A stretch of 64,000 nt of DNA, from the NCBI RefSeq assembly GCF_947487805.1, contig NZ_CANKXW010000001.1, positions 309,501-373,500 of the forward strand, given 5' to 3'. Positions 42,673 through 52,633 of the stretch are shown here, piece after piece. This DNA is from an uncultured Tateyamaria sp. (GTDB lineage Bacteria > Pseudomonadota > Alphaproteobacteria > Rhodobacterales > Rhodobacteraceae). A program made the position numbers and the translations under genes. Within the stretch, counting starts at the first letter, position 1. Every line of letters starts with the position of its first letter. Below the pieces are notes generated by a model that saw only the letters and a program-made list of their open reading frames with translations, made no database searches and was not told where the DNA came from.

Positions 42673-42879
42673 ATGGCCACTGGCACAGTGAAATGGTTCA
42701 ACACCACCAAAGGTTTCGGTTTTATTGCTCCCGACGGCGGCAGCAAGGACGTGTTCGTCCACATCAGCTCGGTTGAGCGTTCGGGCCTGACGGGTCTGGC
42801 CGACAACCAGAAGGTCACGTTCGACCTCGAAGCAGGCCGCGACGGCCGCGAGAGCGCGGTCAACATCGCCCTGGCGTAA
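42673..42879 (+). CDS. cspA: Cold-shock protein (second copy)
   Basis: A 68-residue CspA paralogue with RNP1 KGFGFIAP and RNP2 DVFVHISSV; it differs from the copy at 10924-11130 at six positions, and residues 34-68 are identical. The ribosome site is GAAGGAAG. The upstream 200 bases are non-coding and would give a long leader. Two hairpins follow, the second a good terminator. Paralogous cold-shock proteins often differ in temperature or growth-phase expression, which cannot be read from sequence here. Confidence 0.95.
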   Translation: MATGTVKWFNTTKGFGFIAPDGGSKDVFVHISSVERSGLTGLADNQKVTFDLEAGRDGRESAVNIALA

Positions 42880-42885
42880 GTGCTG

Positions 42886-42903
42886 GGCGGGGTGAGCCCC
42901 GCC
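42886..42903 (+). other. Hairpin after cspA stop
   Basis: GGCGGGG-TGAG-CCCCGCC is a perfect 7-bp stem with a tetraloop, six bases after the stop codon. It has no T-run and precedes the real terminator, so may protect the mRNA 3' end. Confidence 0.55.
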
Positions 42904-42915
42904 TTGAGGATTTTG

Positions 42916-42947
42916 AACGCGGCGCCCGTATGGGGGCCGCGTTTTTT
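42916..42947 (+). terminator. Rho-independent terminator of the second cspA
   Basis: AACGCGGCGCCC and GGGGGCCGCGTT pair around GTAT, with one mismatch, followed by a run of six T. It closes the cspA transcript. Confidence 0.9.
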
Positions 42948-43060
42948 GTTTCGTGCGCGAAACGTTGATTTTTATCAGATGGTTAATGGGGTGTAGATCG
43001 TGTGGCGCTTGGCCAAATGGGCACGCGGGATGGGTTGCGTGATACGCCATTTTTCCGTGC

Positions 43061-43083
43061 GGTGGGCAGATTGCCCACCCTAC
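43061..43083 (+). repeat. REP palindrome upstream of the RAYT pseudogene
   Basis: GGTGGGCAGATTGCCCACC followed by CTAC, an 8-bp hairpin with a conserved CTAC tail. The same element recurs at 12747, 43640 (inverted) and 43690. It lies 36 bases before the start of the REP-associated transposase, the usual arrangement for a REPtron. Confidence 0.88.
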
Positions 43084-43118
43084 ATGGTTCGTTAACCATC
43101 CCGCCAGATGATCCGGTC

Positions 43119-43643
43119 ATGTCGAATTATCGTCGTTTCCGGGTCGATGGGGCCACGTATTTCTTTACGGTCAACCTCGCACGGCGGGGTGAGACCATGC
43201 TTGTCGATCACATCGACCGCTTTCGGATCGCATACGCACGGACGTGGGAAGAGCATCCATTTCGGTGTGACGCGATGGTCGTTTTGCCGGACCACGTACA
43301 CGCGGTCTGGACGTTGCCGCGGGGCGATACGAATTATTCGGAGCGTTGGCGCAAGATCAAAGCCAGGTTTTCACATGCAGTCGGGGGCGTTCATCCGCGC
43401 AGCTAAAGCAAAGAGATCAAGCGCGAGGTTGGTGTTTGGCAGCGGCGGTTTTGGGAGCATTGCATCCGGGATGATGCGGACTACCGCGCGCACGTTGCGT
43501 ATTGTTGGGGGAACCCGGTGAAGCATGGGTTTGTCGAACGGGCGGTTGAGTGGCCGTATTCGTCCATTCATCGGGATGTGCGGTTGGGGCGGGTTGAGCC
43601 GGAATGGTGTGGTGCGGTTTTGGAGGGGGCATATGGGGAGTAG
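43119..43643 (+). pseudogene. REP-associated tyrosine transposase (RAYT), interrupted by one in-frame stop
   Basis: The frame encodes a 174-codon RAYT (IS200/IS605-like Y1 family). The N-terminal half has YRRFRVDGATYFFTVNL and the metal-binding HUH-type motif DHVHAVWTLPRGD. The C-terminal half reads VWQRRFWEHCIRDDADY, containing the conserved WQ-x-RFWEH and the catalytic-Tyr region. A TAA at 43404-43406 breaks the frame, but reading continues in the same frame on both sides to the TAG at 43641-43643. The lesion is therefore a single nonsense substitution, not a frameshift. RAYTs mobilise REP elements; this copy should be inactive unless suppressed. Confidence 0.9.
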
Positions 43644-43662
43644 GGTGGGCAATTTGCCCACC
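43640..43662 (-). repeat. REP palindrome, inverted copy overlapping the RAYT stop
   Basis: GTAG then GGTGGGCAATTTGCCCACC, the reverse orientation of the other REP copies. Its first bases overlap the TAG stop codon of the transposase frame, so the element and the gene end together. Confidence 0.88.
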
Positions 43663-43689
43663 ATGTTTTTGAGGAATTGATAGGTGGTT

Positions 43690-43712
43690 GGTGGGCAGAT
43701 TGCCCACCCTAC
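43690..43712 (+). repeat. REP palindrome downstream of the RAYT pseudogene
   Basis: GGTGGGCAGATTGCCCACC followed by CTAC, identical to the copy at 43061. With the inverted copy at 43640 it forms a head-to-head pair 27 bases apart, a BIME-like unit. Confidence 0.88.
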
Positions 43713-43731
43713 CGTTGATGTATTGGTTAAA

Positions 43732-44295
43732 TTAATTGAAAGGGTCGGCGGATGAACCAAAGGGGTCGGCATCATTTCCGAATGGGTCTTGGTTTGGTGC
43801 AATCGCTTCCCAGCACTCAAACAAAGAAGTAATAGCTGCAAAAGACCCGCTCAATGAAAAGGTGGCCAAGCGTTCGCCTTGCGCTGTGTAGATTGCAACA
43901 GCACGGCCCTTTTGCAGTTCAGTAAGAAAAGTGACCGACTTTTCCACGTCTTTCATGTTCAACGATACGCCGATTCCGTCGGCGCTACCTGTCATAGTCC
44001 AACGCGAATAATCGATGTCCAACAGAAATTTGACACTGCGTGGTTGCAAGTTCCAATCGTGGTCAATCAAGAAAAAGGCCAATGTACTATTGTCATAGGC
44101 GATCACGCTCATTGATTGTGCGGCATTGTTACTGGTTTCCGCAGCACACCAAAGACTTCCAGTTGACGTATTGTGAGTTAGTTCGACCCGCCAAGCACCT
44201 TTCGCGAAGACTGTTTCTCCCTCATACGGCTGGGCATTTGTGGAGCCTGCTACAACCGATAGAGCCCAAAGAAGAATCAAACGAAACGAGATCAT
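43732..44295 (-). CDS. A/T-rich exported protein with C-terminal DPF repeats
   Basis: A 187-residue protein with a signal peptide (FRLILLWALSVVAGSTNAQ, cleavage near NA-Q). The mature part is beta-rich with two Cys (SLWCAAET and LFECWEA). It ends in three imperfect copies of a D-P-F-G/N motif (DPFGNDADPFGSSADPFN), a likely flexible tail. No family is recognised. The DNA is clearly richer in A/T than uvrB next to it, and the gene lies just behind the RAYT/REP locus, so acquisition by transfer is plausible. The start is set by the signal peptide. Confidence 0.68.
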   Translation of the reverse strand: MISFRLILLWALSVVAGSTNAQPYEGETVFAKGAWRVELTHNTSTGSLWCAAETSNNAAQSMSVIAYDNSTLAFFLIDHDWNLQPRSVKFLLDIDYSRWTMTGSADGIGVSLNMKDVEKSVTFLTELQKGRAVAIYTAQGERLATFSLSGSFAAITSLFECWEAIAPNQDPFGNDADPFGSSADPFN

Positions 44296-44353
44296 GAATT
44301 TAGAATATCGAACTTTGGTTTGGTTTGAACAGTCCAATGTAGAGACTGCGCGC

Positions 44354-46555
<2,202 letters not shown>

Positions 46556-46635
46556 GGGCGTAACTTGGGCCAAAGCCTGCATTGTGCAAGGGGCGCGGGA
46601 CAGCTGCTGACGAAAACTGGCAGGAGTGGACGTGG

Positions 46636-47703
46636 TCAGCGAGGGGGGGCGGTGCGTGCCCTCAGGCTGTGCATGATCCCGTCAAGGCAGGTGCAGACGA
46701 TGCCGGTACCCAGGAGGCACAGGCCGAATTGCAGGCCGACATGCACCTGTGACGCAGGCAGCAAAGTGGTTGTCGCGGGCAAGACCACGCGTGCTGCGGC
46801 GAAGGCCCCGAGGATGGCGCAGAAGACCACGGCGGCCAGGGCGCTTGCCTTGTCCCGGCGGGCGGTCAGCGTGGATGCGATCACCCCCGTGGCCACGGCG
46901 CTCACCAACAGGAACGCGGCGAGGGCCGCGGAAGAACTCCGGTCGGGTATCTCGGCCCGTTTGAGCATGTCGGGCGTCAGGCCATAGAGCGCGGCATAGG
47001 CCAGGGTCAGACCCGCGAACAGCGCGAGCCACGCCAGCCGCGCCCGGCGCGAAAAGGCGCTGCGCGACAGGCGCGACAGGGGGGCCGCGCACATGCTGGC
47101 CCATGCGGCGGGCAGGCAGATCAGGGCATAGGGCAACAGGATGTATTGCGGCCCCGGCACGTGCGGTAGAAAATGGCTGCTGGGCTCAAAACCGAACAGC
47201 GCCAGCGTCACCAGCGCGCCCAACAGGGTCGCCATGGCGAAGCGGCCATAGAGCAGCCAGACCAGACGCGGGCTGTGCCGGTCACGCAGGAAAAACAGGG
47301 GCGTCAGCACGAGGGTGACCAGAACGGCGTATATGAACAGCGGCACATCCACCACCGCCGCATCAGGATAGAGCCGATCCCCCACGGCGATCTTGAGCAG
47401 GGCCATCAGACCGGCGGCAAAGATGCCGATGATCAGCAGCAGCGCCTCCTGCACCGGTTTGCGGCGGTGGCGCGCGGCCAGCCCCGCCACGACAATCGAC
47501 AGCATGGAACCAAGCGCAAGGCCTGCATATTTGGCGTTGATGACGTTGGTCGACCCCTTGATGCAATCCTGCCGGGTCAGGCAGTGGATCCAGACAGCCA
47601 CATCCTGTGCCGCGCCGATGAACACCGCAGAAAAGAACCCGGCAGCGATCAGGAGGCCGGGTTGCGAGAGGCCCTGTGCAGATGTCCCGCGGTCTTTTCC
47701 CAT
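46636..47703 (-). CDS. Polytopic membrane protein of unknown function
   Basis: A 355-residue protein with about nine or ten hydrophobic helices. Between helices 1 and 2 is a segment with two Cys ([15 protein letters not shown]) that could form a disulfide. The C-terminal half also has Cys near [11 protein letters not shown]. No transporter signature is recognised. The start at the second Met is preferred for its position before the first helix. It is divergent from the NDUFS4 homologue. Confidence 0.65.
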   Translation of the reverse strand: MGKDRGTSAQGLSQPGLLIAAGFFSAVFIGAAQDVAVWIHCLTRQDCIKGSTNVINAKYAGLALGSMLSIVVAGLAARHRRKPVQEALLLIIGIFAAGLMALLKIAVGDRLYPDAAVVDVPLFIYAVLVTLVLTPLFFLRDRHSPRLVWLLYGRFAMATLLGALVTLALFGFEPSSHFLPHVPGPQYILLPYALICLPAAWASMCAAPLSRLSRSAFSRRARLAWLALFAGLTLAYAALYGLTPDMLKRAEIPDRSSSAALAAFLLVSAVATGVIASTLTARRDKASALAAVVFCAILGAFAAARVVLPATTTLLPASQVHVGLQFGLCLLGTGIVCTCLDGIMHSLRARTAPPR

Positions 47704-47823
47704 TGGGCGACCGTAAGGTCGCCAGCCCGCATGGGTCAAGCGGCGCGGGATGGGTCAATTCGCACCTTGCGAGAGGCCACCGAATTGGGGATATAGTGGG
47801 CCGTTCTCAAACGGAGCAGTCCC

Positions 47824-48135
47824 ATGCGCGCACGCATCTTTCAACCTGCCAAGACGGCCATGTCCTCGGGCACGGCCAAGACCAAGCACTGGGTGCTGGA
47901 ATTTGCGCCGTCCTCGGCGCGGTCGGTGGACCCGTTGATGGGCTGGACATCGTCCTCGGACACGCAGGCGCAGGTGCGCATGACGTTCGACACGAAGGAA
48001 GCGGCGCTGGATTACGCCCGCGAGCACGAGATCGACGCGCAGGTGCAGGAGCCCAACAAGCGCCGCGCCAACATCCGCCCCGGCGGATATGGCGAGAATT
48101 TCGCAACCGGTCGGCGCGGGGCATGGACGCACTGA
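47824..48135 (+). CDS. ETC complex I subunit, NDUFS4-like
   Basis: A 103-residue homologue of mitochondrial NDUFS4 (18-kDa subunit), a supernumerary subunit of respiratory complex I found in alphaproteobacteria. The opening [21 protein letters not shown], then [18 protein letters not shown] and [16 protein letters not shown], are the family core. It supports assembly of the peripheral arm. The gene lies away from the nuo operon and its 3' end overlaps a GNAT gene by 13 bases. Confidence 0.93.
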   Translation: MRARIFQPAKTAMSSGTAKTKHWVLEFAPSSARSVDPLMGWTSSSDTQAQVRMTFDTKEAALDYAREHEIDAQVQEPNKRRANIRPGGYGENFATGRRGAWTH

Positions 48136-48587
48136 TCGTCGCCCGCGACACGCCGGATCAGCCGGATGTGTCGGCGCTGTTGCTGCGCCATTTCGAATTG
48201 ATGCGGGCGTCGTCCCCCGAAGAAAGCTGCCATGTGATGGAGCCGGGCACGCTGCTGGAAAAGGGCGCGGTCCTTTTTGCGGCGCGCGACGGCATCGATG
48301 TTCTGGGTGTGGGTGCCATGGCGCTGCTGACCCCGGATCATGGCGAGTTGAAGTCGATGCACACGCGGCAAGAGGCGCGGGGGCGTGGCGTTGGCGCGGC
48401 CATCCTGCGCGCTCTGATGGACCATGGGCGCAATGCCGGGCTGGCTCGGCTGAGCCTTGAGACCGGATCGGCGGACCTGTTTGCACCCGCCCGCGCGCTT
48501 TATGCGGCCCACGGGTTCGAGGCCTGCGCGCCCTTCGGGGACTATGTCGAAGACCCGTTGAGCGTTTTCATGACCCGCACGCTTTGA
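48123..48587 (+). CDS. GNAT family N-acetyltransferase
   Basis: A 154-residue acetyltransferase with the GNAT acetyl-CoA loop [18 protein letters not shown] (R/Q-x-x-G-x-G/A) and the C-terminal [15 protein letters not shown] segment typical of the PhnO/YsnE-like class. It transfers acetyl groups to an unknown amine. Its start lies inside the last codons of the NDUFS4 gene (13-base overlap), so the two are co-translated. Confidence 0.88.
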   Translation: MDALIVARDTPDQPDVSALLLRHFELMRASSPEESCHVMEPGTLLEKGAVLFAARDGIDVLGVGAMALLTPDHGELKSMHTRQEARGRGVGAAILRALMDHGRNAGLARLSLETGSADLFAPARALYAAHGFEACAPFGDYVEDPLSVFMTRTL

Positions 48588-48630
48588 ACCGCTTGCCCTG
48601 CGGGTGCACCTGCGGCATGACGGGGGCAGC

Positions 48631-48707
48631 GGTCCCTTAGCTCAACTGGATAGAGCAGCTGACTTCTAATCAGCAGGTTGAGGGTTCGAGTCCTTCAGGG
48701 ATCGCCA
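48631..48707 (+). tRNA. tRNA-Arg (anticodon UCU)
   Basis: A complete 77-base gene including the encoded CCA. Acceptor stem GGTCCCT pairs AGGGATC (one G-U). The D arm is TAGCTCAACTGGATAGAGC, the anticodon stem GCTGA/TCAGC with loop CTTCTAA (anticodon TCT), and the T arm has the GTTCGAGTC loop. It decodes AGA/AGG, rare in this GC-rich genome. Confidence 0.96.
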
Positions 48708-48748
48708 GAATTTTCGGGATGTGTGTTGGCCACGGGGTCGTGGCGGTA

Positions 48749-48775
48749 TGTGCCGGGATAAAACACCCCGGCACA
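48749..48775 (-). terminator. Terminator-like hairpin after the betaine-type importer operon
   Basis: TGTGCCGGG and CCCGGCACA pair perfectly (9 bp) around a 9-base A-rich loop, 15 bases beyond the stop of the binding-protein gene on the minus strand. No T-run follows, so Rho-dependent ending or mRNA protection is possible. Confidence 0.5.
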
Positions 48776-48789
48776 AGGGTCAGGTCGGA

Positions 48790-49743
48790 TCAGCCGTTGA
48801 TCCAGGACTGGACAGTGTCCTTGTTGTCGGCAATCCAGTCTTCGGCCACCTCGCGCGGGTCACGCTTGTTTTCGAACATCTCGACGATCCAGCCGTTGAT
48901 CTCGTCGCCGGTGAACTGGACGTTCGAGAGCATCTTGGCCGCGGCCGGGTTGCGCTCTTCCAGCGATGCGGAATAGGCCACGAAGATCTCGTTGGAGGCG
49001 ATCACGCAGTTGAATTCCGACACTTCCAGCCAGTCTTCGGCGTCGAGGTTCACGTCCTCGCAGCCGTCGGAACGTGCGGGCTCTTCTACAGCCGTCAGGT
49101 CGTATTTCACGTGGATCGCTTCGGGTGTCCAGTAGTAGAACAGCTGCGGTTTGCCGGAGGTATAGGCGGCCTCGAGGCCCGCCTTGAACGTGTCGGCGGA
49201 GACGATGTTCGGTTCCCACAGGCCATCGAGGCCGTAGGATTTGAACTTGATCTGCCAGCGCTTGGTCGAGGCCCAGGTCACGTCACCGGCCCAGTATTCG
49301 CCCTTGCCATTGCCATCGGTGTCGAACATCGCGGCGATCTCGGGGTTCTTGAGGTCCTCGATGCTGCTGACCTTGTCGGCCATGTAGGTGGGCACGTAGA
49401 TGTTGGAGGTGCCGTTATAGGGCTGGTTGGTTTTGACCGTGCCGTTGCCGTCGATGTATTCGTCCCACAGCGCCTGCTGGTTGGGCATCCACATGTCGGT
49501 AAAGACGTCGATGGAGCCGTCGCCCTTGTCCATGCCGGCCATGATGACCGCGGCCTGGTTCATGCCCGAAACGATTTCGGCGTCGCCGCCCATTTCGGTT
49601 TCGATGATGGTGGACAGGACGTGGCCGATGGCTTGGGCGCCATTCCAGCTGAGGTCGGAAAAGGTGACCTTTTCCTGTGCCGATGCGCCGGCGGCGGCGA
49701 TGGCCAGGGCGCTCGTCAGCGCGGCTGTTTTCAACATGTTCAT
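48790..49743 (-). CDS. Glycine betaine/quaternary-amine ABC binding protein (OpuAC-like)
   Basis: A 317-residue periplasmic binding protein with a signal peptide (LTSALAIAAAGASAQEK, cleavage near ASA-Q). The OpuAC/ProX-like fold is shown by VTFSDLSWNGAQAIGHVLSTIIE and by several Trp/Tyr residues suited to a cationic box (MWMPNQQALW, GLWEPN, FYYWTPEAI). It is the last gene of the operon after the ATPase and permease genes, with GGGAGAAA as ribosome site. Substrate may be glycine betaine, choline, carnitine or a related methylated amine; a methylated amine fits the linked GcvT-type fusion gene. Confidence 0.9.
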   Translation of the reverse strand: MNMLKTAALTSALAIAAAGASAQEKVTFSDLSWNGAQAIGHVLSTIIETEMGGDAEIVSGMNQAAVIMAGMDKGDGSIDVFTDMWMPNQQALWDEYIDGNGTVKTNQPYNGTSNIYVPTYMADKVSSIEDLKNPEIAAMFDTDGNGKGEYWAGDVTWASTKRWQIKFKSYGLDGLWEPNIVSADTFKAGLEAAYTSGKPQLFYYWTPEAIHVKYDLTAVEEPARSDGCEDVNLDAEDWLEVSEFNCVIASNEIFVAYSASLEERNPAAAKMLSNVQFTGDEINGWIVEMFENKRDPREVAEDWIADNKDTVQSWING

Positions 49744-49778
49744 TGGTTTCTCCCGTTGTGTTGAATTGGTTATGGGTG

Positions 49779-51587
49779 TCAGATTCGGCTGAAGGAGTTG
49801 CGGATCCCCTTGAGGATACGGTCGATCATCATCGCAACGAGCGCGATGGCGATCCCGGCCAGAAGGCCCTTGCCCGCGTTGGCATCCCCCAGGGCGGAGG
49901 TCACGATGGCGCCCAGCCCTTCGGCCCCGATAAAGGCCGAGATGGTCGCCATGGACAGCGCCAGCATGATCGTCTGATTGAGCCCGGCCATGATCGAGGG
50001 GATCGACATGGGCAATTCGACCTTGCGCAGCAACTGCCGTTCGGAAGCGCCGAAGGCGAGGGCGGCTTCCTTGGTGCTTTCGGGCACTTGCAGGATGCCG
50101 AGGGCGGTCAGCTTGATCATCGGCGGCATCGCAAAAATTACCGTGGCCAGCACCGCGGGCGGTTGCGAGATGCCAAAGAAGGCCACCGCAGGCACAAGGT
50201 AGCTGAGCGAGGGGATCGTCTGCATCACGTCGAGGATGGGTTCGGTGATCCATCGGAAGTACTTGTTCTTGGCCATCCAGATGCCGATGGGCAGGCCGAC
50301 AAAGACGCAGACAGCGGTGGAGACGACCACCAGCGCCATGGTCTGCATGGCGATCTGCCACAGTTCGAACAGCGCGAGGAACCCTAGTGACGCGCCCACG
50401 AAGACGGTTGTACCCTTGCCCGCAAACGCCCAGCTGAGCGCGAGGAACAGGAAGGCGACCACCGGCCACGGGGTCTGCATGAACGCGACCTCGACCCGGA
50501 TCAGCGACTGCCGAAGGACGTTCGTCATCGCATCGAAGAACCCGGCATATTGCGCGCGCAGCTTGTTGATGCCGATGTCGATGCTTTCGGCGGAGTAGGT
50601 GAACACGGTGACCTTGCGGCCTTCGACCGGGTCCTTGATCTGGGCGATCACCTTGGTGGCGTCTTCGTCGCCCTGGGCAATCGCGTCTTCGTTGGGCACG
50701 CGGCGGTAAGTTACGTCCGCAGGAGGGTCAAGCCGCGCCAGCGTCGGAAAATCGTCAATGAAGGCGCAGTCAAAGCGGTCCACGGCAGAGATGGTCTGGA
50801 AATCGCTGACCTGCTCGCGCTCGCGGCTGAGGTCACGTACGTCGCGGCGCAACTGGCTGCGTTCGGCATTCTGCGCCTCGGTCCGCCCGTCGATGGCGTC
50901 CAGCGCGTCAAAGCGGGTCTGCATGTCTGCGATGTCGGCATCGATGGAGGTCAAGAGCGCGGTCACATCCGCGGCCCCATAGCTGGGCATCAGCTGGCCC
51001 ACGGCCTCGCCTGCACGCATCTGGTTGAAACAGGCGCGCTCATCCAGCCGCAATTGTGTGGCGCGGTAGGTTGTGAGCGGGGCCACGATGGCCACGATGA
51101 CCAGCCCGAGGATCAACCGTTTCATGTCGACGCCGCTGGGCACGGCCTGATCGATGCGCCAGCGGGAATATTGGGAGAAATACCAGCGGTTTGCGCTGCT
51201 GCCCATCCAGAACCTGCCGCCGATGAACAGGATCGCGGCGGCCCAGCCGTAATTCGTGACCCATGTGGAATAGCGCGCCACCAGCGTGCTGTTGGCGGCG
51301 GCATCCAGTTGTGCCTCGGCCAGCAGGGGCGAGAATTTGACCACCTGCATCAGGCACACGAGGGCCAGCACGTCAATCGCCAGCGACAGCCAGAAGAGCA
51401 GCCAGACGCCGCGCGCCGCCGCCCAGGCCCACGGCACCAGCAGCGCCCAGATGTTCACATGCCAGCGGGGCAGGCTGCCGCGCTGCACGCGTTCGAATGT
51501 CGGCGCATAGTACCCTTCGGCCCGTTCGACAAAGGTTTCGATGCCGACGTCGCGATCGTCGATCTCGCGCTGCTCTGCCCCGCTCAT
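49779..51587 (-). CDS. ProW-like permease with large N-terminal extension
   Basis: A 602-residue permease. The C-terminal 250 residues (from about 355) are a normal BPD_transp_1 betaine-type permease with EAA loop LAFGASERQLLRKVELPMSIPS. The first 350 residues are an extra part with three hydrophobic helices (about 47-80, 113-127, 155-177) and a soluble region of about 150 residues. The latter contains a coiled-coil-like segment (ADMQTRFDALDAIDGRTEAQ) and two Cys (ERACFNQM and RFDCAFID). ProW is normally 350 residues or less. The gene overlaps the ATPase gene by ATGA and precedes the binding-protein gene by 35 bases. Confidence 0.88.
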   Translation of the reverse strand: MSGAEQREIDDRDVGIETFVERAEGYYAPTFERVQRGSLPRWHVNIWALLVPWAWAAARGVWLLFWLSLAIDVLALVCLMQVVKFSPLLAEAQLDAAANSTLVARYSTWVTNYGWAAAILFIGGRFWMGSSANRWYFSQYSRWRIDQAVPSGVDMKRLILGLVIVAIVAPLTTYRATQLRLDERACFNQMRAGEAVGQLMPSYGAADVTALLTSIDADIADMQTRFDALDAIDGRTEAQNAERSQLRRDVRDLSREREQVSDFQTISAVDRFDCAFIDDFPTLARLDPPADVTYRRVPNEDAIAQGDEDATKVIAQIKDPVEGRKVTVFTYSAESIDIGINKLRAQYAGFFDAMTNVLRQSLIRVEVAFMQTPWPVVAFLFLALSWAFAGKGTTVFVGASLGFLALFELWQIAMQTMALVVVSTAVCVFVGLPIGIWMAKNKYFRWITEPILDVMQTIPSLSYLVPAVAFFGISQPPAVLATVIFAMPPMIKLTALGILQVPESTKEAALAFGASERQLLRKVELPMSIPSIMAGLNQTIMLALSMATISAFIGAEGLGAIVTSALGDANAGKGLLAGIAIALVAMMIDRILKGIRNSFSRI

Positions 51588-52633
51588 GTGCTTTCTCCCC
51601 CTTGCAGACCCCGCAGGAGGGTGTCCTTGGTGACGATGCCCACAACGGCGCCGTCCGATTTGATGAGGACCGGTTTGTCCGATCCGGTGCTGAGACCGAC
51701 CAGCGTGTCGAGGTCATCGTCCGGTGCGGCCTCTGGGCAGCCTGCGGACAGGTCAACGTTGCCGTTGACCGCGGCAAAGGCGTCGACGCTGGTCATGATC
51801 TTGGAGGCCGACACCAGCTTGAGCCGCGAGATACCCGCCACGAAGTCGGCGACATAGTCGTCGGCGGGGGCGGTCACGATGTCTTCGGCGGTGCCGATCT
51901 GGACAATTTCACCGTCCTTCATGATGCCGATGCGGTCGCCCATGCGGATCGCCTCGTCGAGGTCGTGGGTGATGAATACGGTGGTTTTCCGCAAATTCTG
52001 GCTGAGGCCCAGGAATTCGTCCTGGAGGTTGCGGCGGATCAGCGGGTCGAGTGCCGAGAACGGCTCGTCCATCAACAGGATCTCGGGATCGGCGGCCAGG
52101 GCGCGGGCGAGGCCGACGCGTTGCTGCATCCCGCCAGACAATTCCGAGGGCAACCGGTCGCCATAGCCGTGCAGCGACACGGTTTCGAGCGCCCGGTCCG
52201 CAGCCTGCGCGCGGGTGTAGCCGTCGATGCCGCGCAGTTCGAGCGCAAAGCCGATATTGTCGCGCACCGACCGGTGCGGCAGCAAGGCCATGTTCTGGAA
52301 CACCATCCCGATCTTGTCCGCGCGGGTGGCGCGCAGCTGTTCGGTTTTCATCGCGCCAATGTCTTCGCCCATGATGCGGATCGTGCCCGCGGTGGGTTCG
52401 ATCAGCCGGTTGATGTGCCGTACCAGCGTGGATTTACCCGACCCGGACAGGCCCATGAGGCAAAAGATCTCGCCCTCTTCGACGCTGAACGACGCGTCCT
52501 TGACCCCGACGACCGCGCCGAACCGTTCCAGCACCTCGGCCTTGCCGATCCCGTCCGCGCGGATGGCCTTCATCGCCTCGGGGGCGCGTTCGCCAAAGAC
52601 CTTCCAGACGTTTTCAAGTTCGACGACACTCAT
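51584..52633 (-). CDS. proV: Betaine/proline-type ABC ATPase (ProV-like)
   Basis: A 349-residue ATPase with Walker A GLSGSGKSTLVRHIN, signature LSGGMQQRVGLARAL, Walker B ILLMDEPFSALDPL and a C-terminal pair of CBS-like segments (residues about 280-349) typical of ProV/OpuAA, which respond to ionic strength. It overlaps both neighbours by ATGA: the DUF1989-GcvT gene before and the permease gene after it. The ProV label rests on family and context, not on tested substrate. Confidence 0.9.
   Translation of the reverse strand: MSVVELENVWKVFGERAPEAMKAIRADGIGKAEVLERFGAVVGVKDASFSVEEGEIFCLMGLSGSGKSTLVRHINRLIEPTAGTIRIMGEDIGAMKTEQLRATRADKIGMVFQNMALLPHRSVRDNIGFALELRGIDGYTRAQAADRALETVSLHGYGDRLPSELSGGMQQRVGLARALAADPEILLMDEPFSALDPLIRRNLQDEFLGLSQNLRKTTVFITHDLDEAIRMGDRIGIMKDGEIVQIGTAEDIVTAPADDYVADFVAGISRLKLVSASKIMTSVDAFAAVNGNVDLSAGCPEAAPDDDLDTLVGLSTGSDKPVLIKSDGAVVGIVTKDTLLRGLQGGEST

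Noticed and set aside
43119-43643. Frameshift in the transposase
   Set aside because: Both halves are in the same frame (stop at 43404 and end stop at 43641 are 237 bases apart, 79 codons). The lesion is a single nonsense codon, not a frameshift.
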